Of a DNA stretch of 64,000 nt, positions 48,319-57,511 are shown in pieces. The translations under genes were made by a program, and so were the position numbers. Numbering within the stretch: position 1 is the first letter of the stretch; each line of letters opens with the position of its first letter. The notes under the pieces are model-generated. The model saw only the letters and a program-made list of their open reading frames with translations, was not told the DNA's origin and made no database searches. Source of the DNA: Ruminococcaceae bacterium AM07-15 (GTDB lineage Bacteria; Bacillota; Clostridia; Oscillospirales; Butyricicoccaceae); assembly GCA_003477405.1 (NCBI GenBank), contig QUDE01000017.1:7825-71824 (forward strand). Direction: 5' to 3'.

Positions 48319-51300
48319 CTATCGAAGCACCACATTCTGGGGAGAAAGTAGTCCGCCCAGGTTCCGGATCAATTCTTCCCCCGGCGTGATCCACAGCTCC
48401 TGCCGGGCCAGAAACCGTTTGCCGGTGTCACTGTAAAAGATGACCACCGGCGTCTGGCCCGGGCTTTGGCGCAGAAAAGCCTTGGTCTGTTCCAACAGCG
48501 GGGCATTTTCTCCGCTGAAACGAAGATACAGCCGGGGACCGGCGGGCTTCTTTTCTGCCTCTTCCTTTGTCTCCCGGACCTGAGGACGGGGCGAAGGCCC
48601 TCGGGAAGCTCCTCTCCATCCGCTGCTTCTGCTTTTGCCATGCCATTCCGCCGCACTCTGGGGGGTGAGGACGGCACACCGGTCACATACCAGCTTGGGT
48701 TCCTCATCCTCCCGGGCGGAGATGCGGCCATACACCACCAGGGCGTTGTCTTCCACAAAAGCTCCGGGTGCGCTGTCCATGGCCTTCTGGAACACCAGCA
48801 GCTCCATGCTCCCCGACCGGTCTTCCAGGGTCACATAGGCCATGGTGGTGTTGTTTTTGGTGGTTTTCAGCCTGACGGCCGAAACGATGCCTGCCAAGGT
48901 GATATACATTCCATCCCGCAGATCGCTTTCCGCTCTTCCCATGCCCTCTTCCTCTTCCGGGGCAAAGGCGGCCAGCACCTGGCCGATGGGGGTGGCCCCC
49001 ACCTGTTTCACCAGCTCTCCCTGCTCGTCCAGAGGATGGCCGGACAGATAGATGCCGGTGGTCTGCTTTTCCATGGCCAGAAGTTCCCGCTTGGGATATT
49101 CCGGGATGTCAAGCAGTTCCACTTCCGCCGCTTCTTCTTCCTGGGCCATGCCGAACAGATCGATCTGGCCTTCGATGTTCTTCCGCCGTTCGCTCACCGA
49201 AGCGTCCAGCACCTGCTCATAGACCCGCAGCAGCTGGGAGCGGCGGTGGCCGAAGCTGTCAAAGGCGCCGCAGCGGATGAGGTTTTCCAAGGCCCGTTTG
49301 TTCAGATCGGTCTCCACCATGCGGGAGCAAAAATCGCTGAACGAGCGGAAAGGTCCGCCGCTCTGCCGCTCTTTTTCCAAGGCGGCCACAAAGCTCCGGC
49401 CCACATTTTTCACCGCTGCAAGACCAAAACGGATGGTCTTGTCCCGGACGGTAAAGTCCGCCCCCGATTGGTTGATGTCCGGTGTGAGGATGGTGATGCC
49501 CATTTCCCTGCATTCCAGGATGTATTCCGACACCTTGGCGCTGTCCCCCAGCACCGAGGTGAGGAGGGCCGCCATATATTCGGTGGGATAGTGATATTTT
49601 ACATAGGCGGTCTGGTAGGACAAAACGGCATAAGACACCGCATGGGCTTTGTTGAAGGCGTAATTGGCGAAATCCAGTAGATCGTCAAAGAGCTGGGAAG
49701 CCACTTCTTCGGAAACGCCGTTGGCTACGCACCCTACAATGCCTTCTTCCTTGTTGCCGTGGATAAAGTTCTCCCGTTCGCTTTTCAGCACATCCATCTT
49801 CTTTTTGCTCATGGCCTTGCGCACCAGGTCGGCCTTTCCCAGAGAATAACCGGCCAGACGGCGGAAGATCTCCATCACCTGTTCCTGGTAAACGGTACAA
49901 CCATAAGTCACCTGCAAGATATCCCGCAGGAGGGGATGCTTGTACTGCACTTTTTCCGGATGATGCTTGCAATCGATGTAAGTGGGGATGCTGGCCATGG
50001 GGCCCGGGCGGTACAGAGCGATGGCCGCGGTGATGTCTTCAATGGAATGGGGCTTCATGGCCACCACCACCCCGCGCATCCCGGCGCTTTCCAGCTGGAA
50101 CACCCCGGAGGTCTTGCCCTGAGAGAGCATCTCATAGACCCCTTTGTCCTCATAGTCAATATTGTGCAGGTCCAGCCCCACCCCGCTTTGCTTCACCAGT
50201 TCCACGGCGTCGTGCAGGATGGTCAGGTTCCGCAGCCCCAGAAAATCCATTTTCAAAAGGCCCAGTTCTTCCAGAGTGGTCATGATGTACTGGGTGACAA
50301 CACCCTGGTCGTTTTTGGCCAGAGGCACATAGCGATGCACCGGCTCTTTGGTGATGACCACACCGGCGGCGTGGGTGGAGGCATTGCGGGGAGTTCCTTC
50401 CAGCTTCCGGGCGGTGTCCAGAAGGGTGTGCACCCGCTCGTCGCTTTCGTACAGGCTGCGCAGCTCCCGGGAGACCTTCAAAGCCTTGTCCAGGGTGATT
50501 TTCAGTTCCTGGGGCACCAGTTTGGCCACCGCATCCACTTCGGCATAGGTCATGTTCAGCGCCCGGCCGCAATCCCGCACCGCTGCCTTGGCCGCCATGG
50601 TGCCGAAAGTGATGATCTGAGCCACATGGTCTTCTCCGTATTTCTCCACCACATAGTCGATGACCTCCTGCCGCCGCACGCCGCAGAAGTCCATATCGAT
50701 ATCGGGCATGGACACCCGTTCCGGGTTCAAAAACCGTTCGAAGTACAGGTTATAGCGCATGGGGTCGATGTCGGTGATGCCCAGGCAATAGCTGACCATA
50801 CTGCCTGCGGCGCTGCCCCGACCAGGGCCCACCGGAATATCCCGGGACCGGGCAAAGCGGACGAAATCCCACACAATGAGGAAATAGTCGGTAAAGCCCA
50901 TGCGGCAGATCATATCCAGCTCGTATTCCAGACGCTCCCGATAGGAAGCATCCTTGTCGGGATAGAGACGGGCAAAGCCCTCATCGGCCAGATAACGCAG
51001 ATACCCCTCAGCGTCATAGCCTTCGGGCACATCAAAGGCCGGCAGGTGCTGCTCTGAAAAATCGAACTCCACCTGGCAGCGCTCTGCGATCTTCACTGTG
51101 TTGGAAATGGCCCCGGGGAATTTGTCCTCCGGAAAGAGCTGCGCCATTTCCTCTCCGCCTTTTAGATAGAATTCTTCCCCTTCAAAGCGCATCCGGTTGG
51201 GCTCATCCACCGTTTTTCCCGTCTGGATGCAAAGGAGCACATCCTGGCTGGAGGCATCCTCCCGCTTGAGATAGTGGGCGTCGTTGGTGGCCACCAATCC

Positions 51301-51900
51301 CACGCCCAGCTCTTTGGCCAGGCGGCACAGGCCCTCGTTGACCTTTTTCTGTTCCGGGATGCCGTGGTCCTGCACCTCGATGAAATAGTTCTCCGGGCCA
51401 AACAGATCCCGGTATTGTGTGGCCAGCTCCAGGGCACCTTCATAGTTGTCCTGGTCCAGCAGCCGGGGCACCTGCCCGGCCAGACAGGCCGACAGACAGA
51501 TCAGCCCTTCGTGGTATTCTTTCAGCAAATCCCAGTCCACCCGGGGCTTGTTGTAAAACCCCTGGAGGAAGCCCTGGCTCACCAGATAGATCAGGTTTTC
51601 ATACCCTTTCTGGTTTTGGCACAAAAGCACCAGGTGATAGGCTTCCCCGTCCAGTTCGGCTGTTTTGTCAAAGCGGCTGCGAGGCGCCACATAGACCTCG
51701 CAGCCGATGATGGGATGGACCCCTTCCGCCTTGCAGGCTTTATAAAAATCAATGCACCCGTACATCACCCCGTGATCGGTGACGGCCAGGGACTGCTGTC
51801 CCAGCTCCTTGGCTCTGCGGGGCAGTTCCGCCACAGGGCAGGCGCCGTCCAACAGGCTGAACACGCTGTGCACATGCAAATGGACAAAATCAATGGCCAT
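48319..51900 (-). CDS. dnaE: DNA polymerase III alpha subunit DnaE
   Basis: A 1193-aa replicative polymerase. The N-terminal PHP domain starts FVHLHVHSVFSLLDGACP. The palm carries the catalytic PDIDMDFCGVRR, the fingers hold GPGRGSAAGSMVSYCLGI, and the C-terminal OB fold includes ITLAGIVSAVRLKTTKNN. The size and order match DnaE of Firmicutes, which works beside PolC. I chose the ATG at 51900 over a TTG at 51918. It follows whiA after 33 nt. Confidence 0.96.
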   Translation of the reverse strand: MAIDFVHLHVHSVFSLLDGACPVAELPRRAKELGQQSLAVTDHGVMYGCIDFYKACKAEGVHPIIGCEVYVAPRSRFDKTAELDGEAYHLVLLCQNQKGYENLIYLVSQGFLQGFYNKPRVDWDLLKEYHEGLICLSACLAGQVPRLLDQDNYEGALELATQYRDLFGPENYFIEVQDHGIPEQKKVNEGLCRLAKELGVGLVATNDAHYLKREDASSQDVLLCIQTGKTVDEPNRMRFEGEEFYLKGGEEMAQLFPEDKFPGAISNTVKIAERCQVEFDFSEQHLPAFDVPEGYDAEGYLRYLADEGFARLYPDKDASYRERLEYELDMICRMGFTDYFLIVWDFVRFARSRDIPVGPGRGSAAGSMVSYCLGITDIDPMRYNLYFERFLNPERVSMPDIDMDFCGVRRQEVIDYVVEKYGEDHVAQIITFGTMAAKAAVRDCGRALNMTYAEVDAVAKLVPQELKITLDKALKVSRELRSLYESDERVHTLLDTARKLEGTPRNASTHAAGVVITKEPVHRYVPLAKNDQGVVTQYIMTTLEELGLLKMDFLGLRNLTILHDAVELVKQSGVGLDLHNIDYEDKGVYEMLSQGKTSGVFQLESAGMRGVVVAMKPHSIEDITAAIALYRPGPMASIPTYIDCKHHPEKVQYKHPLLRDILQVTYGCTVYQEQVMEIFRRLAGYSLGKADLVRKAMSKKKMDVLKSERENFIHGNKEEGIVGCVANGVSEEVASQLFDDLLDFANYAFNKAHAVSYAVLSYQTAYVKYHYPTEYMAALLTSVLGDSAKVSEYILECREMGITILTPDINQSGADFTVRDKTIRFGLAAVKNVGRSFVAALEKERQSGGPFRSFSDFCSRMVETDLNKRALENLIRCGAFDSFGHRRSQLLRVYEQVLDASVSERRKNIEGQIDLFGMAQEEEAAEVELLDIPEYPKRELLAMEKQTTGIYLSGHPLDEQGELVKQVGATPIGQVLAAFAPEEEEGMGRAESDLRDGMYITLAGIVSAVRLKTTKNNTTMAYVTLEDRSGSMELLVFQKAMDSAPGAFVEDNALVVYGRISAREDEEPKLVCDRCAVLTPQSAAEWHGKSRSSGWRGASRGPSPRPQVRETKEEAEKKPAGPRLYLRFSGENAPLLEQTKAFLRQSPGQTPVVIFYSDTGKRFLARQELWITPGEELIRNLGGLLSPQNVVLR

Positions 51901-51933
51901 AGTATCTTTATCTCCCAATTCCTTTGCCTTTTC

Positions 51934-52824
51934 TCAATCTTCCAATTTGGCCGCCAGCTGCTCCAGCTTCCGCAGTCGGTTGTTCAGCCCCGGTTTGGAA
52001 AGGGGCGGATCAAAATGCTGCAAAAGCTCGGCGAGGGACTCTTCCGGATGCTCCAGACGCACCCGGGCGGTCTCCCTCAGGCTTTCGGGCAGCTGCTCCA
52101 GCTGGCCCGCTTTTTCCAATTTGCCAATGGCATGACACTGGCGGGCGGCGGCTTCCACTGTCTTTCCCAGATTGGCCGTCTCGCAGTTGACCTTCCGGTT
52201 GATGTTGTTGCGGAAATCCTTTTCCACTTTCCGCAGCCGGAAATCCATGGCGGCCCCCGGGGCCCCCATGCGGCCGATGATATCTTCAATCACATTGCTG
52301 TCTTTGTAGTAAAGCACAAAATTTCCCCGGCGGGAAACAAATCCGCAGCTAAGGCCCATTTCTTCCAACAGAAGCACCGTCTGCCGGGCCACATTGTAAT
52401 GGGAGGTCACCAGTTCCAGGTGATACCCCCGCCCGGGAGCCGACACATACCCGCCGGTGAGAAAAGCCCCCCGAAGGAAGGCGATGCGGCAGCAGTCCTC
52501 CTCCACCACCGCCCGGTTGAGATGAAGGGCGGTCCCTTCAAATTCATACCCAAAGGCGGAAAAAACCCGCCGCAAAGAAGGCGGGTCTTCCAAAACCAAG
52601 GCGTTGGTCCCATCGGGCCGGGGAGAGATCTCCACACCGGCACACCGGCGGAGAAGCTGCCGTACTCTCCCCCGCACCGCCGCCAGGTCACTGTGTACCC
52701 GCAGGCGGCTTTGGGAGAAAACCGCGGCAAAGAGCAGCATCCCATAACACTCCGCCCGGGCGCAGCAATCCTTGCCCGGCCCCAGGCGGCAAAGTTCTTC
52801 TTTGATCTGTTGTGTAAAGGACAT
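51934..52824 (-). CDS. whiA: DNA-binding protein WhiA
   Basis: A 296-aa protein with an N-terminal LAGLIDADG-like domain (FLRGAFLTGGYVSAPGRGYHLEL) and a C-terminal HTH (EESLAELLQHFDPPLSKPGL then NNRLRKLEQLA). WhiA links cell division to growth in Gram-positive bacteria. AGGAGG precedes the ATG, 1 nt after the yvcK stop. The whiA-yvcK-rapZ order is strongly conserved in Firmicutes. Confidence 0.95.
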   Translation of the reverse strand: MSFTQQIKEELCRLGPGKDCCARAECYGMLLFAAVFSQSRLRVHSDLAAVRGRVRQLLRRCAGVEISPRPDGTNALVLEDPPSLRRVFSAFGYEFEGTALHLNRAVVEEDCCRIAFLRGAFLTGGYVSAPGRGYHLELVTSHYNVARQTVLLLEEMGLSCGFVSRRGNFVLYYKDSNVIEDIIGRMGAPGAAMDFRLRKVEKDFRNNINRKVNCETANLGKTVEAAARQCHAIGKLEKAGQLEQLPESLRETARVRLEHPEESLAELLQHFDPPLSKPGLNNRLRKLEQLAAKLED

Positions 52825-52825
52825 C

Positions 52826-53884
52826 TTATTCCTCCTGCCGCAGCATCAATTCGTCATAATAGCGCAGCACTTGCTGCCGGGGCGCCAGCCGGGCGGCGGT
52901 CTTCATCACCGCATAGGCCAGGCGCAATGGGTCATGGCGGACAAAGTGAGCGTCCCGGGACAAAATGGATTCCCCCGTCAGCTCCACTCCCATCTGCCGG
53001 AATTCCCGCGGGTCGGGCCACAGCTGCCGGGCGCTTTCACCGGCGTATTTTTCCAGCAGCCGGCGGGCCACCCGGTCGGTGTTATACAGGCACACATCGG
53101 CTTTGCCGCCGTGGCTCATCAAAGCCTTGAGATGATCCGAAGCACTGTACCCCTCGGTCTCGCCGTCCTGGGTCATGATGTTGAGAATGTAGATTTTCAG
53201 TCCCTGAGAACGGCGGATGGCCTCCGACACTCCATCCACCAACAGGTTGGGGATAATGCTGGTGTAAAGACTCCCTGGCCCCAGAATAATCAGATCGGCC
53301 TCATCAATGGCCTTGATGACTTCCGGCAAGGCCTTGGCCCCCTCCGGCCTGAGCCCTACCTTCTGGATCACCAGATTGTTCTGCTTTTTGGCCTTGGTGA
53401 TGGCGGTCTCCCCCGTGACGCAGGAGCCGTCTTCAAACTGGGCACACAGGCTCACATTGCTGGTAGTCACCGGCAAGACCTGGCCTGTAACCGCCAGAAA
53501 ATCATTCATCCGGGCCACGGCGGTGCGGAAGGAGCCGCACACCCCATTGAGGGCCAGCAGAAACAGATTGCCAAAGCTCTGGCCTTTGAGGGAACCTTCG
53601 GGAAAGCGGTAATTGAGCAGTTCGTTCATGGCGTCGCTGGTGTTGGCCAGCGCCAGCAGGCAGTTGCGGATATCTCCCGGCGGGAGCATCCCGTACTCGT
53701 CCCGCAAAACGCCGCTGCCGCCGCCATCATCGGTGACGGTGACGATGGCGGTAATGTTGTCGGTGTATTCTTTCAGCCCCAGGAGCAGCGTGGAAAGGCC
53801 GGTACCTCCGCCGATGGCCGCCACCTTGCGTCCCGCCGCCCGGGCGGCCCGCAACAGATCATGGGGCACTTGGTTTTGCAGCAT
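52826..53884 (-). CDS. yvcK: YvcK/GlmR family gluconeogenesis and cell-wall factor
   Basis: A 352-aa UDP-GlcNAc-binding regulator. VAAIGGGTGLSTLLLGLKEY at 21-40 is the glycine-rich nucleotide-sugar site, followed by VTVTDDGGGSGVLRDEYGML and a PGSLYTSIIPNLLV segment. In B. subtilis it stimulates GlmS and supports cell-wall synthesis on gluconeogenic carbon. GGAGG precedes the ATG, 12 nt after rapZ. Confidence 0.95.
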   Translation of the reverse strand: MLQNQVPHDLLRAARAAGRKVAAIGGGTGLSTLLLGLKEYTDNITAIVTVTDDGGGSGVLRDEYGMLPPGDIRNCLLALANTSDAMNELLNYRFPEGSLKGQSFGNLFLLALNGVCGSFRTAVARMNDFLAVTGQVLPVTTSNVSLCAQFEDGSCVTGETAITKAKKQNNLVIQKVGLRPEGAKALPEVIKAIDEADLIILGPGSLYTSIIPNLLVDGVSEAIRRSQGLKIYILNIMTQDGETEGYSASDHLKALMSHGGKADVCLYNTDRVARRLLEKYAGESARQLWPDPREFRQMGVELTGESILSRDAHFVRHDPLRLAYAVMKTAARLAPRQQVLRYYDELMLRQEE

Positions 53885-53896
53885 ACCACCGGCCTC

Positions 53897-54757
53897 CTAG
53901 TGCTTTTTCACATCCCGATGGCGCACGGTCACATTCCGGGCATGCTTGCCCAGCAACTGGCCCAGATGCCGGGCCACCGACACCGAACGATGCTGACCAC
54001 CGGTGCAGCCGATGGAAACCACCAGGCTCATCTTCCCCTCTTCGATATACCGGGGAATGAGAAATTCCAACAGCGAACAAACCCGCTCACAGAAATCCTC
54101 TGCCGCCGGGTCGGAAAACACATAGTCAAACACATCCTGATCCAGGCCGGTTTTGTCTTTCAGTTCCGGCACATAGTAAGGATTCTTCAGAAAGCGCACA
54201 TCAAACACCATGTCCGACTCCCCGGGCATTCCGTGTTTGAAGCCAAAGGAGCCGATGGAAATGACCATGTTGCCCCCTTCTTCCCCACCGGCAAACAAAC
54301 TCACCAGATAGGCCCGGAAATCGGCGGGAAGCAAGGCGCTGGTGTCGATCATAAAATCCGCCCGGCGGCGAATGGGTTCCAGCACCCGCCGCTCCTGATG
54401 CAGGGCCTGTTCCAGATCCATGTCCGCCGTCTGCAAAGGATGACGCCGGCGGCTTTCCTTGTGCCGGTTGGTCAAAATGGCGTTGCGGGCGTCGAGAAAC
54501 AGGATCCGGTAGGAAAAATCCGGCCCTCTGGCATCGTCCAGTTCCTGACACAGCTCCTCAAAGCCGTCACCGCTGCGGGCATCCACCACCAGGGCCACCC
54601 GGTCGAATTGCTCCCGGCTTTTTTCAAACAGCTGAATAAACCGGGGAATGAGGGAAACCGGCATATTGTCAATGCAGTAATATCCGATATCTTCCAGCAC
54701 ATCCACCGCCATGCTCTTGCCTGCACCGGCCATGCCCGATATGATCAAACATTCCAT
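53897..54757 (-). CDS. rapZ: RapZ/YvcJ family nucleotide-binding protein
   Basis: A 286-aa P-loop protein with the Walker A GMAGAGKS at about 8-15, DARSGDGF and the conserved C-terminal RapZ block (SFGFKHGMPGESDMVFDVRF, then IGCTGGQHRSVSVARHL). In E. coli RapZ controls glmS mRNA; in Firmicutes YvcJ hydrolyses GTP. I chose the ATG at 54757 since GGAG is well spaced from it. Part of the conserved whiA-yvcK-rapZ group. Confidence 0.95.
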   Translation of the reverse strand: MECLIISGMAGAGKSMAVDVLEDIGYYCIDNMPVSLIPRFIQLFEKSREQFDRVALVVDARSGDGFEELCQELDDARGPDFSYRILFLDARNAILTNRHKESRRRHPLQTADMDLEQALHQERRVLEPIRRRADFMIDTSALLPADFRAYLVSLFAGGEEGGNMVISIGSFGFKHGMPGESDMVFDVRFLKNPYYVPELKDKTGLDQDVFDYVFSDPAAEDFCERVCSLLEFLIPRYIEEGKMSLVVSIGCTGGQHRSVSVARHLGQLLGKHARNVTVRHRDVKKH

Positions 54758-54797
54758 GAAAAGCCACACTCCTTTCCAGACATCGTCTCGGCGGTCG

Positions 54798-55718
54798 TTA
54801 CCGCCGGTGGGTCACCACCCGCACTTCTCTTTCCAGAGAAACGCCGGTCTTTTCCAGCACCACTTCCTCAATGTGCTCCATCAAAGCGATCACATCGGAT
54901 GCAGTGGCCTTGCCGGTGTTGACGATGAATCCGGCATGCTTGGGAGAAACCATGGCTCCCCCGATCTGATATCCCTTCAGGCCGCACTGCTCGATCAGTT
55001 CCCCGGCATAGTGGCCTTCGGGGCGCTTATAGACGCTGCCGGCGGAAGGCTGATCCAACGGCTGCTTCTCCCGGCGGCGGGCGGCGTAATCGCTCATCTT
55101 CTCCTGAATTTCCTTCTGGTCTCCCGGCTGGAGCTTGAACTCGGTGTAAAGCACCACATTTCCCGGCTTCTCCTTAAACAGGCTGGTGCGATAACCAAAC
55201 AGATGATCCTGAGGCGCCAGCATATGGAGCTTGGCATTTGCGTCCATATAGCAGGTACGCTGCACCAGATTCCCCACTTCTCCGCCGTAGGCCCCGGCGT
55301 TCATGCACAGAGCACCGCCCACGGTGCCGGGAATCCCCTGGGCAAATTCCAGCCCGGTGAGGCCGTTCTGGGCCGCCACCGTGGCCACCTGGGACAGAAG
55401 TGCTCCGGCTTCCGCCCGGATCACCCCGTCGTCATCCACATAAATGCCCCCATAATTGGGCACCGTCTTGATCACCAGTCCCTTGTATCCCTCATCGGGG
55501 AAAATCAGATTGGAGCCATTGCCCATGACCATGCAGCGGAAGTTGTTCTTTCCCGCCAGATAAACCAGGCTCACCAGCTCCCGGATATCCCGGGGCTGGG
55601 CCAGCATGGCGGCGGGGCCGCCCACCTGCATGGTGGTGTGACGGCTCATGGGTTCATCCCAATAGATCTTGATATCTTCTTTTTCAGCGGCTTGGCTCAA
55701 GGAATTGTTCTGTTCCAT
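54798..55718 (-). CDS. murB: UDP-N-acetylmuramate dehydrogenase
   Basis: A 306-aa FAD enzyme that reduces UDP-GlcNAc-enolpyruvate to UDP-MurNAc. The FAD domain has MGNGSNLIFPDEGYKG and GIPGTVGGALCMNAGAYGGE, and the catalytic Ser and Tyr/Glu are in PSAGSVYKRP and SPKHAGFIVN; it is the short type II form without the extra loop. GGAGG precedes the ATG. It is the first gene of the long operon to dus, with an extended -10 promoter. Confidence 0.96.
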   Translation of the reverse strand: MEQNNSLSQAAEKEDIKIYWDEPMSRHTTMQVGGPAAMLAQPRDIRELVSLVYLAGKNNFRCMVMGNGSNLIFPDEGYKGLVIKTVPNYGGIYVDDDGVIRAEAGALLSQVATVAAQNGLTGLEFAQGIPGTVGGALCMNAGAYGGEVGNLVQRTCYMDANAKLHMLAPQDHLFGYRTSLFKEKPGNVVLYTEFKLQPGDQKEIQEKMSDYAARRREKQPLDQPSAGSVYKRPEGHYAGELIEQCGLKGYQIGGAMVSPKHAGFIVNTGKATASDVIALMEHIEEVVLEKTGVSLEREVRVVTHRR

Positions 55719-55752
55719 AGTGTCCTCCCAATGCGCACAATATTCTACTATA

Positions 55753-55792
55753 ATTATAGCACAAACCCCTCTCCATTGGTAGTGGAGAGGGG
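55753..55792 (-). promoter_or_regulatory. Extended -10 promoter of murB with a 10-bp dyad over the -35
   Basis: TGCTATAAT on the minus strand (-10 at 55753-55758). CCCCTCTCCA-7 nt-TGGAGAGGGG (55766-55792), a perfect dyad, covers the place where the -35 should be, which has no consensus. It could be an activator or repressor site. Confidence 0.6.
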
Positions 55793-55814
55793 AGATTTCT
55801 CCCGCCCACGGGAA

Positions 55815-55845
55815 AGAAAAAGGGCGGACATCCGGTCCGCCCTTG
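55815..55845 (-). terminator. Terminator of hprK
   Basis: AAGGGCGGAC-CGGAT-GTCCGCCCTT followed by TTTCTTT on the minus strand. Confidence 0.88.
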
Positions 55846-55857
55846 GGCAGGTGTGAT

Positions 55858-56808
55858 TTAATCGTTTTCTTCCGGGTTCTGCTGGGCCAGCATGGTGCGG
55901 TACAGCTTATCGCTCAGCTCTTTGGCGGCGTTGTGACCCATGCGCTTGTTCCGGTTGTTCATGGCGGCCACTTCCAGAATCACCGCCAGATTCCGCCCAG
56001 GATGCACCGGAATGGTCAGGGCCGGCACCTTGATATCCAGAATGGTCATGGTCTCTTCGTCCACACCCAGCCGGTCATAGGGCTTGCCGTCCTCCCATTT
56101 TTCCAGACGCACCACCAGATCCACTCGCTCGGTGGGCTTCACCGAGCCCATACCGAAGATGCGGCGCACATCGATGATACCGATGCCACGCAGCTCGATA
56201 AAATAGCGGATCATTTCCGGCGCCGAACCGACCAGCGTCTTGGCCGACACCTTTTTGATGTCCACGGCGTCATCGGCGATGAGCCGGTGGCCACGCTTGA
56301 CCAGCTCAATGGCGGTCTCGCTTTTGCCGATGCCGCTGCCGCCCAGCAGCAGAATGCCTTCGCCGTATACTTCTACCAGCACGCCGTGAAGGGTGGTGGT
56401 GGGTCCCAGGTGCACATGGAGGGAAGAGGTCATGGCGGCCATCAGGTCGGTGGTGTATTCCCCGGAACCGGCCACCGGCACGCCGTATTTTTCGGCCATG
56501 GCCAGACACTCGGGGAAGGGTTCATAATCCCGGGCAAAAATGAGCAAGGGGATCTTCTTTTCAAACAGCAGCTCAAAGACCCTCTCCCGCTGGTGGGAAT
56601 CCAGCCCCTGCAAAAAGGCCCACTCCACTTTTCCCAGCACCTGGATGCTGCCGGCATCAAAATGATCGTAAAAGCCCACCAGCTGCAGGCCCGGACGGTA
56701 CACATCCATGCTGGTCACATGGGACTCCAGACAGCCCGCCGGAGCATAAAACAGATTCAAATGAAATTCATCGATGATCTGATGCAATTTGACAAAGGGT
56801 TTCTCCAT
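55858..56808 (-). CDS. hprK: HPr kinase/phosphorylase
   Basis: A 316-aa bifunctional enzyme that phosphorylates Ser46 of HPr for carbon catabolite control and reverses it. The C-terminal catalytic domain has GGSGIGKSETAIELVKRGH (Walker A), LIADDAVDIKK, and the family signature IIDVRRIFGMGSV and LEVAAMNNRNKRMG. The ATG at 56808 has AAAGGAGG upstream; a longer frame would overlap rpmB on the other strand. It has its own terminator. Confidence 0.96.
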   Translation of the reverse strand: MEKPFVKLHQIIDEFHLNLFYAPAGCLESHVTSMDVYRPGLQLVGFYDHFDAGSIQVLGKVEWAFLQGLDSHQRERVFELLFEKKIPLLIFARDYEPFPECLAMAEKYGVPVAGSGEYTTDLMAAMTSSLHVHLGPTTTLHGVLVEVYGEGILLLGGSGIGKSETAIELVKRGHRLIADDAVDIKKVSAKTLVGSAPEMIRYFIELRGIGIIDVRRIFGMGSVKPTERVDLVVRLEKWEDGKPYDRLGVDEETMTILDIKVPALTIPVHPGRNLAVILEVAAMNNRNKRMGHNAAKELSDKLYRTMLAQQNPEEND

Positions 56809-56914
56809 CGTCAAAAACCTCCTTTTAAAATCGGCCACGCGGCCTGTCCTTGCTGTTTCCATTATAGGGGATGGAATAAAATTTGGCAACAGAATGATTT
56901 TTTTCGAATAATCC

Positions 56915-56943
56915 TTGATTTTGAAAAACAGTTGTGGTAATAT
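56915..56943 (+). promoter_or_regulatory. Possible rpmB promoter
   Basis: TTGATT, 17-nt spacer, TAATAT, 46 nt before the rpmB ATG. The -10 is imperfect. Confidence 0.5.
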
Positions 56944-56989
56944 AGCTTGTGTCGCTTTGTAGCTTATGGGTAAAGGAGGTGCAGAGAAA

Positions 56990-57178
56990 ATGGCAAAGTG
57001 TGATATTTGCGGCAAGGGCGTCAGCTTCGGCATCAAAGTCTCCCATTCACACAGAAGATCGAACCGGACCTGGAAGCCGAATGTGAAGCGTGTAAAAGTG
57101 CTGATCAACGGCACTCCCAGCCATGTCAATGTCTGTACCCGGTGCCTTCGTTCCGGCAAGGTCACTAGAGCTATCTAA
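56990..57178 (+). CDS. rpmB: 50S ribosomal protein L28
   Basis: A 62-aa ribosomal protein. It has the zinc-binding form with CDIC at 4-7 and CTRC at 49-52, and the basic core SHSHRRSNRTWKPNVKRVKV. The ATG at 56990 has AAAGGAGG upstream. It is monocistronic between hprK and a terminator, on the opposite strand to its neighbours. Confidence 0.97.
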   Translation: MAKCDICGKGVSFGIKVSHSHRRSNRTWKPNVKRVKVLINGTPSHVNVCTRCLRSGKVTRAI

Positions 57179-57208
57179 GACCTTTCCCTGGAATATGTGT
57201 GAAACATC

Positions 57209-57236
57209 AAACCCTCTGCTTTGGCAGAGGGTTTTT
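57209..57236 (+). terminator. Terminator of rpmB
   Basis: AACCCTCTGC-TTTG-GCAGAGGGTTTTT; standard intrinsic terminator. Confidence 0.92.
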
Positions 57237-57258
57237 GATTTCCCTTTCTTTGTTATAC

Positions 57259-57502
57259 ACAAACAGCCTGTCCGGAAAACCGGCCAGGCTGTTTGTTTAT
57301 CGAAAAATTTCTGCTGTATGAGTGATCCTTTCGCTGGATTTTAATCAATCCGCGAAAAGCCGCGACCTGTGCGTGGCTTTTTGCACCTCTCAAGGGGCCA
57401 GTGTGCGCCGAAGGCGTGCATGCAGCTCCTTGCAAAAACTCGAAAAAGTGGCCAAAGCCACTTTTTCGACACGCTCAGCCTGCCCGGTTTTCCGGACAGG
57501 CT
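57259..57502. repeat. Inverted-repeat-bounded intergenic element
   Basis: A 244-nt stretch without a gene, bounded by 19-bp perfect inverted repeats (AGCCTGTCCGGAAAACCGG at 57265-57283 and its complement at 57484-57502). Each end is itself a hairpin. Inside lies a perfect 12-bp hairpin CGAAAAAGTGGC/GCCACTTTTTCG (57441-57468). It looks like a MITE or REP-like element; part of it serves as a terminator. No coding potential. Confidence 0.55.
57431..57468 (-). terminator. Likely terminator downstream of gpsA
   Basis: CGAAAAAGTGGC-TTTG-GCCACTTTTTCG followed by AGTTTTTGC on the minus strand, inside the repeat element. Confidence 0.6.
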
Positions 57503-57511
57503 TTTTCTTTT
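57477..57511 (+). terminator. Plus-strand terminator in the right end of the repeat element
   Basis: AGCCTG-C-CCGG-TTTT-CCGG-A-CAGGCT followed by TTTTCTTTT; one internal mismatch. No plus-strand gene other than rpmB lies upstream. Confidence 0.65.

Noticed and set aside
52772..54922. 716-codon plus-strand frame opposite yvcK, rapZ and murB
   Set aside because: It covers three well-supported core genes on the other strand; no start signal and no domain.
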